A DNA stretch of 64,000 nucleotides from Zonotrichia leucophrys gambelii (lineage: Eukaryota > Chordata > Aves > Passeriformes > Passerellidae): contig NC_088200.1 in the NCBI RefSeq assembly GCF_028769735.1, forward strand, positions 72,516,046-72,580,045, in the 5' to 3' direction. A program made the translations under genes and the position numbers. Below the pieces are notes generated by a model. That model worked only from the letters and a program-made list of their open reading frames with translations. It made no database searches and was not told where the DNA came from. Positions 58,907 through 64,000 of this stretch are shown piece by piece (positions within the stretch are counted from its first letter, which is position 1; each line of letters opens with the position of its first letter).

Positions 58907-60970
58907 GTGAGTGAGGGGCACGGGGAGGGACCAGCCCTTGCCATGGGGTGTGTGGCTAAACCCCCATTCCATCATCCTTGCTGCAGGGTGCATCAAGCTT
59001 CCTAAACAGCTGAGCAGCCACACAAGCTGCTTTTCTACACCAGTGCTGCAGCTTCTGTCGTTGTCCGAGGGACTGACCTTTCTTTTTGCTGCTGGTTTAG
59101 AGAGGCAGATTAGTGGTGAAATATACTGTTAATCTATGCCTTTGAAGCATGCTGAGGCTGGCTTTGTTCTCATTAGAAGCAAGAATGGTATTCTGATGTG
59201 CTTGGCCTTATCCAGACTTGATGCTTGGGTCAAAATTAAATTTGTCTTTGCTGGTGGTGGTGAGCTGGAAAGACTTCATGGATCTTAATGCAGTGCAGAA
59301 GAAATACCCACCTGCAGCCCCACAGCAGGGCTGTATTTGGCACACATCTGCTTGTATCCCTCCTTGACCTGCCTGTGGGCTGTCCCAAAGAGAGGGAAAC
59401 CCTTTCCAGGGAGAGGAGGTTTCTGCCTTCATGTGCTTTTCTGAAGTCATGGCCCTGCCTTTGGGGTGCTGCAGGGCAAGGTGCTGCTTCTTCAGCAGTC
59501 CTTCACTGTTGGCTAGTGAAAATAGCATTCATGTATTGAAACAGGACAATCCCTGTGGCAGGGAGGAATGATGAGGACACTTCCAGCTTATCAGAAGGCA
59601 TATTATATTATATTATATTATATTATATTATATTATATTACATTACATTACATTACATTACATTACATTACATTATATTATATCTATAATATCTAAACTG
59701 AATCTGCCAAGCCCTCAACTCTGCACACAACTGCACTCTAACTCCACAAAATTTCATGGCTGTCACCCAACACACGCACACACTTGGCCCCGATAGGCCA
59801 AGGAAACAAAACACCATCACCTTGGGTAAACAATCTCCATATTGCATTCGACTTCTGCACAAACACAGGCACAGCAAATAAGGTAAGAATTGCTTTTCCT
59901 TTCTCTGAGGTTCAGAAAATGTGAAACCCAGAAATATTCTGGGGAAGAATTGTGCCTTGCTTTTCTCTGTGGGTAGAAATGTGGCTATATTTATGTCAGA
60001 GGATCACCAAGAAGTAACCAGCTGAGGCAGATTTACAACCTCCCTGATGCACTTTGGGATCTCCTGAGGTGGCTGCACTGCTGCTTTGTGAAGAGCTGGG
60101 AAATACAAAATACAAAAGGACTTGGTCTTCCACCTCTCATCTGCCTCTCTGATGTTTTTCACTCTACACTTTTCTCTCCCTTAATAAAAGAGATATTTTA
60201 AGCAAGAACACCAAAACACCTTAAACCACTAACCCACCAGCTTGGATTACTAATTAGAGGTCAAAGCAATGCAAATATTTCTAGCTCACAACAGAGATGC
60301 CACATGTTGGGCACCACTGGATGTATTTGTCCTAGTTCAGGGCAGATTTTGGAGAGAACTCCCCAAAGGGGCTTGTCTAGGAAAGCAGTACACAACAGAG
60401 AAGCCACTGGATGTATTTGTCCTGGTTCAGGGCAGATTTTGGAAAAAGTCCCCCAAAGGGGCTCCTCTAGGAAAGCAGTTCATGACAGAGGAGCCCCCCA
60501 TTGAGCGCCACTGTGTATTTGTCCTGGTTCAGGGCAAAGTTTGGAGAGAACCCCCCAGAGGGGCTCCTCTAGGAAAGTAGTTCATGATGGAGAAGCCCCA
60601 CGGTGGGCGCCACTGAATGTATTTGTCCCGGTTCAGAGCAGATTTTGGAGAGAACCCCAAAAAGGGGCTCCTCTAGGAAAGCAGATTCAATTGTCCCCTC
60701 CGCCCAACCCACCACCACAACCCTCCAGCAGTGACCATCCCTTTTCTCTCCCTGTCCTGCAGCAGCCCCTTCAATGAGCGGCCCATGTGCAGGATCTGCC
60801 ACGAGGGCAGCAGCCATGAGGAGCTGCTGTCCCCCTGTGAGTGCACGGGGACCCTGGGCACCATTCACCGCAGCTGCCTGGAGCGCTGGCTGTCCTCCTC
60901 CAACACCAGCTACTGTGAGCTCTGCCACTTCAGCTTTGCAGTGGAGCGCAAGCCCAGGCCGCTGCTGGAG
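58716..60970 (+). CDS. MARCHF3: MARCHF3 membrane-associated RING-CH E3 ubiquitin ligase, N-terminal part
   Basis: The coding sequence joins 58716-58906 and 60766-60970, giving 132 residues. The rest of the protein, with two transmembrane segments and the C-terminal tail in this family, lies beyond the window. Residues 1-63 hold the N-terminal cytosolic region, including the conserved PQYVMQVS and KDGQLLS words. A complete C4HC3 RING-CH domain follows: Cys72, Cys75, Cys88, Cys90, His98, Cys101, Cys114, Cys117. Trp105 is at the E2-contact position. MARCH3 proteins transfer ubiquitin to membrane proteins and act in endosomal traffic. The start is set by alignment with the human N-terminus as I recall it (both share RCSHLP). 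The 3' exons must be sought downstream. Confidence 0.95.
59601..59688. repeat. Pentanucleotide array, (TATTA)n then (CATTA)n
   Basis: About eight TATTA units run in phase into about seven CATTA units, then back to two or so TATTA units. Confidence 0.95.
60315..60690 (+). repeat. Minisatellite, four units of 75-104 bp
   Basis: Units start at 60315, 60405, 60509 and 60611, each with 'cactg', 'gtatttgtcc', 'ggttcagggcag' (or a variant), 'cccaaaggggct' and 'ctaggaaagcag'. They differ by substitutions and by a spacer at the junction. One frame is open through three units only because the unit lacks a stop in it. Confidence 0.9.
60766..60970 (+). CDS. MARCHF3: MARCHF3 RING-CH exon
   Basis: The 205-nt exon completes the split serine and encodes [11 protein letters not shown] onward to PRPLLE, followed by the donor GTCAGT in phase 0. 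All eight zinc ligands are in this exon. An alternative acceptor 3 nt upstream would start it at 60763. Confidence 0.93.
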
Positions 60971-63587
60971 GTCAGTGCAACCCTGAAATCTCGGTTGTGG
61001 CTGGGAAAATTCCTGCCTGCTTCCATGCAGGCATCACAAGGGCTCTGTGGTTGCAATGGGGGTTTGGCAATGTGGGGGTGGGAGCTCAGGGAAAGGGTGG
61101 GATGGGGCAGAACCCCTCGTTTTGGAGGGAATCAAAACCAAATTTTAAGGATCAGTGGGTTTGCTTCACTGCAAACCTGAGTGGTGGGTTTTTTGCAGCA
61201 AATTCCTGGGATGCCAGCCAGCTTGGCTGAGGGTGGAAGAGAGGTAAGTTGAAGATTCTCTGGAATGTGGGGCAAGTCTCTGGACTCAACATATTAAATA
61301 TAGGTCAGAAATTTATTTATTTCTTCTTGCTTTTGAGAGGTAACAATCTTAGGAGCCTTGAAAACCCAGTTTACCTCTCAAGCCCACAAGAAGGAATGGT
61401 TCTTGTTGAGCATCTGGTGTGTTTAGACGTTTGTGAGTCACCTTTTGGCCTATTCTTGCCTATGTGCCAGACTCAAAAGTGAACTGGACAATTGTTTCTC
61501 CCTTATGAATGAAAATTCAGTTTTTGCCAACTATAGATAGCAGCTTCATGAAGTTTTCCTGGTTTTAGGGTGTTTTTGATCCTCGGGAAAAGAAAAGAAA
61601 CCAAAACAAGTTCACTCTCTTGACACTGTTAATGACCTTTTCCCTCCTTTATTTTATTTTGGGAAAAGATGAAGCAAAGTTAGGAATTCTTTTGTAATTA
61701 AAAGTGAAACACAAGTAACACTTCGGCAAAATGAATGAGAAGAAGCATTTTGTACCTGTTGGTGACACAGGCACCTACGTGCAGAGCTTGGCTTCAGGAC
61801 AAAATGTCTTTCCTGTGCATCTTATCTGTTCCTTTAAACTGTGTCAGAGCCGCAGGAGGGAGGTACAGTATAAAAAATGGGTAGGGGGAAGCAGCGTTTT
61901 GTTCTCCTCCTCCTGCTCACAGAGAAGAGGACACAGGACAGAATTGACTGCTGGGAGATGGGTCGGGGGATGACTACCCAAATTGCTTTAATTGAGATAG
62001 GCATGCACATTTTGTGTCTGAGCCTGAGGATATCTTCCTTCTTCCTCAAGATCCCCCACAAAAGGTACATGACATGGCATTTAGCACGAGTCCTGCACCC
62101 AGAGCAGGCCCTGGCCAGCTGAAATTGGCTCCCTCTGGGTTGCTGTCTGGATCTCCTCTCAATCTTTGGCGCAAGAATATAGACGATATAAAAATGATGC
62201 CATTCTGAATCCACCCTCTGAGAGGAAAGACAAGTGATGCTGAGGCATCACAGTTTGATTTTAGAGCCCAGCTTCTGGAAATTGTTCCCTTTGTGATGGC
62301 TCCTGGTGAGGCTTGTGCTGCACAAATTGGATGTGGTGCTGGCCAGAGCTGCTGAGGATGGAAGGAGCTGAAAGCAAAGCTGACCCTGCCCAGGATGGGG
62401 TATTGTTCTTGCTTGGTTGTTCCCTGATGAAATGAGGCTTCTTTTTGACAAAAGCAATAATAAGTAGTAGAAGCAGCAGCAATGATATTTAGAGTAATAA
62501 TGGTAAACCTGCCAGTTGTTTCCTGTTTGCTGAGGACAAATGAAAACCCTGAGCAAGAACATTTTTGAAACATATTGAGATGTTTTTATCTTTACTCATT
62601 ATTTCCTGAATTCTCAGCTTACACCCACAATATTTTAGTGCAGAAACCAACAGTTGGGTGCAGTTGCAGGAAAGGTCATAAAAAACCTCCAATCTTTGTG
62701 ATCTTATAAAGGGAATAAGTTTTCAGTTTAGAAGGAAAATGAAGGTGTACTTTTCAAAGCTGAGAGCAGCAGAGAAAAAGAGTAACTAAAATGAACTATA
62801 TACCAGGAGGAAAATTAGGCAGAAAGATAATCAAACTCCTTGATTTCTGTCAGTGTAATTTAAGTTTGTCCTGGACATTTCTGCTTATTTAATACACAGA
62901 GCTTTGAAACGCAGAGACCTCCCCATGCAAATAATAAATAAATAAAAACAAATTGCAGCAAAAATCTGAAACTTCCCAAAGCAGGCTAAAGCAGATGCCA
63001 GTTGCCAGATTCCCTCATCTTCTGTGTCCTAAAAGCAGCTTCCTGTCTGTCTCTCTCTTACCTAGGGTGTGAGAACATGGCAGGAGGTTTATCCGCTGTA
63101 GCAGGACCTTTCCTCACAAAAACCCTGCTGTAACATTACATGAATGGCAAGCCAAAGTGGGCACCTGCTTTTAACACCCCAGATTGTGTAGGTTTAGGGG
63201 TGGGGTGTCAAAGTTCCCTTCATTTAGCAGTGAGGTGATTAGTTCTCCAAAGATTCCCCTGACCTAGATAATGGGAAGAGTAAATGGTCATCCTCTCACT
63301 GGAGGTGAGTTATGAGTTTTACTAATGCATTTTACTAGGTCAAGAGGGGCTATTGTGCTCATAAAGTGATTTATAGAGCACAGACTCTAAAAACCAACCC
63401 AGTAACTCCTCAACAGGCCCTGTCTCACAGAGTGAATGGATCCCATGCAGGGGTCAGTGACAGGTAGTGAGGAGATGCTCAAAGCAATCAGTCACCATAT
63501 TGATCTTTTCTCTGAGAGATCTTGCACCAGGAGGGGGGAAAAATGTATTTCTGACTATTCCAAAATGTATTATACTCTTTTTCAAAG
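60971..63587 (+). other. MARCHF3: MARCHF3 intron after the RING exon, open at the window edge
   Basis: No further MARCHF3 exon (the family's transmembrane segments begin soon after the RING) is visible to the end of the window. No repeat was recognised with confidence in this part. Confidence 0.6.
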
Positions 63588-63852
63588 GGCAAAAAAAAAC
63601 CCCACACCAAGAAAAACAAAACAAAAAACCCAAAACAACCAACCAAATAAACAAACAAAAAACCCACCCAAAAAACCAACCAAACAAGTAAAAAAACCAA
63701 AAAAACCAAACCCAAAAAACCAACCCAAAGACACAAAACCAACAAATCCACAAAACCAAACTAAAACAAAACAAAACAGACACCAAAAACTCCACCAAAA
63801 TAGCCCCCCAAAAAACCAACAGAACAAAACAACCCCAACAAAACAAAAAATA
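63588..63852. repeat. A/C-only low-complexity tract
   Basis: About 265 nt of A and C with only about a dozen G or T, rich in CCAAAA and CCCAAAA words. It is the complement type of the T/G tracts. Confidence 0.95.
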
Positions 63853-64000
63853 CCCATGCTATTGTGTTTTCTCCTCATCCCTTCACTAGATTGATCACTG
63901 TCTCCCGGTGGCTTAGGCATGGGTGTGGAAGAAATCTGTTTCAGTGGGAGCAAATTGAGGCGTTTTCCTAGTTTTCTCTAGAAATATCAAATGTGAATTT

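Larger units (their letters stand above)
58907..60765 (+). other. MARCHF3: MARCHF3 intron between the N-terminal and RING exons
   Basis: It begins GTGAGT and ends in tandem CAGCAG. It contains a pentanucleotide array (59601) and a 100-bp minisatellite (60315). Confidence 0.85.

Noticed and set aside
60269..60580. 103-codon open frame with a repeated VFVLVQG-type motif
   Set aside because: It is the minisatellite read in one frame; no start context or homology.
60315..60690. CRISPR-like repeat array
   Set aside because: Units are about 100 bp without unique spacers and the DNA is vertebrate; it is a minisatellite.
1..64000. Intact retroviral coding genes next to the LTRs
   Set aside because: No gag, pol or env frames were seen between paired LTRs; all copies appear to be solo LTRs.
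1..64000. tRNA, rRNA or other structured RNA genes, and a novel gene system
   Set aside because: No cloverleaf with A and B boxes or rRNA-like segment was recognised by eye. The coding content is two known vertebrate genes; a covariance-model scan would be needed to exclude small RNAs.

Overview
This window is vertebrate nuclear DNA, almost certainly from a bird and probably a passerine. It has CR1 LINE fragments in both orientations, several solo LTRs of endogenous retroviruses (three unrelated types, with clean target-site duplications), long AT microsatellites, and two recognisable split genes with consensus GT...AG introns. It is not bacterial or viral, so there are no operons, ribosome binding sites or CRISPR arrays.

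Layout. 1-4400 is repeat-rich flank: a CR1 running off the left edge, a second CR1 tail ending in a pyrimidine tract, a solo LTR (2312-2963), another CR1 piece, and a second LTR (about 3771-4396). A CpG-rich block at 4440-4760 looks like a promoter, and about 1.4 kb of AT simple sequence follows it. The first gene is the glutaredoxin-like gene C5orf63 on the + strand, with three coding exons (9554-9673, 12361-12417, 13158-13337) encoding 118 residues. Poly(A) signals follow at 13568, 13776 and 13940. About 4.3 kb of intergenic DNA, including a 190-nt tract of almost only T and G, leads to a second CpG-rich block (18240-18640) that ends in a strong splice donor. I infer that this is the promoter and noncoding first exon of the second gene, MARCHF3. 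A 40-kb intron follows, holding most of the repeats, before two MARCHF3 coding exons (58716-58906 and 60766-60970). They encode the N-terminal region and the complete RING-CH domain. The transmembrane and C-terminal exons lie beyond the right edge.

C5orf63 followed by MARCHF3 in the same orientation agrees with the order I recall for human 5q23. The two genes are neighbours and there is no evidence that they act together. One is a small thioredoxin-fold, possibly mitochondrial protein; the other is a membrane E3 ubiquitin ligase of the endosomal system.

I found no new multi-gene biological system. The points most worth a second look are a NAGNAG acceptor and a uORF overlapping the start codon in MARCHF3, a four-unit minisatellite just before its RING exon, a close inverted pair of solo LTRs in its intron, a duplicated unidentified repeat, and an in-frame 57-nt exon that carries the whole redox motif of C5orf63.
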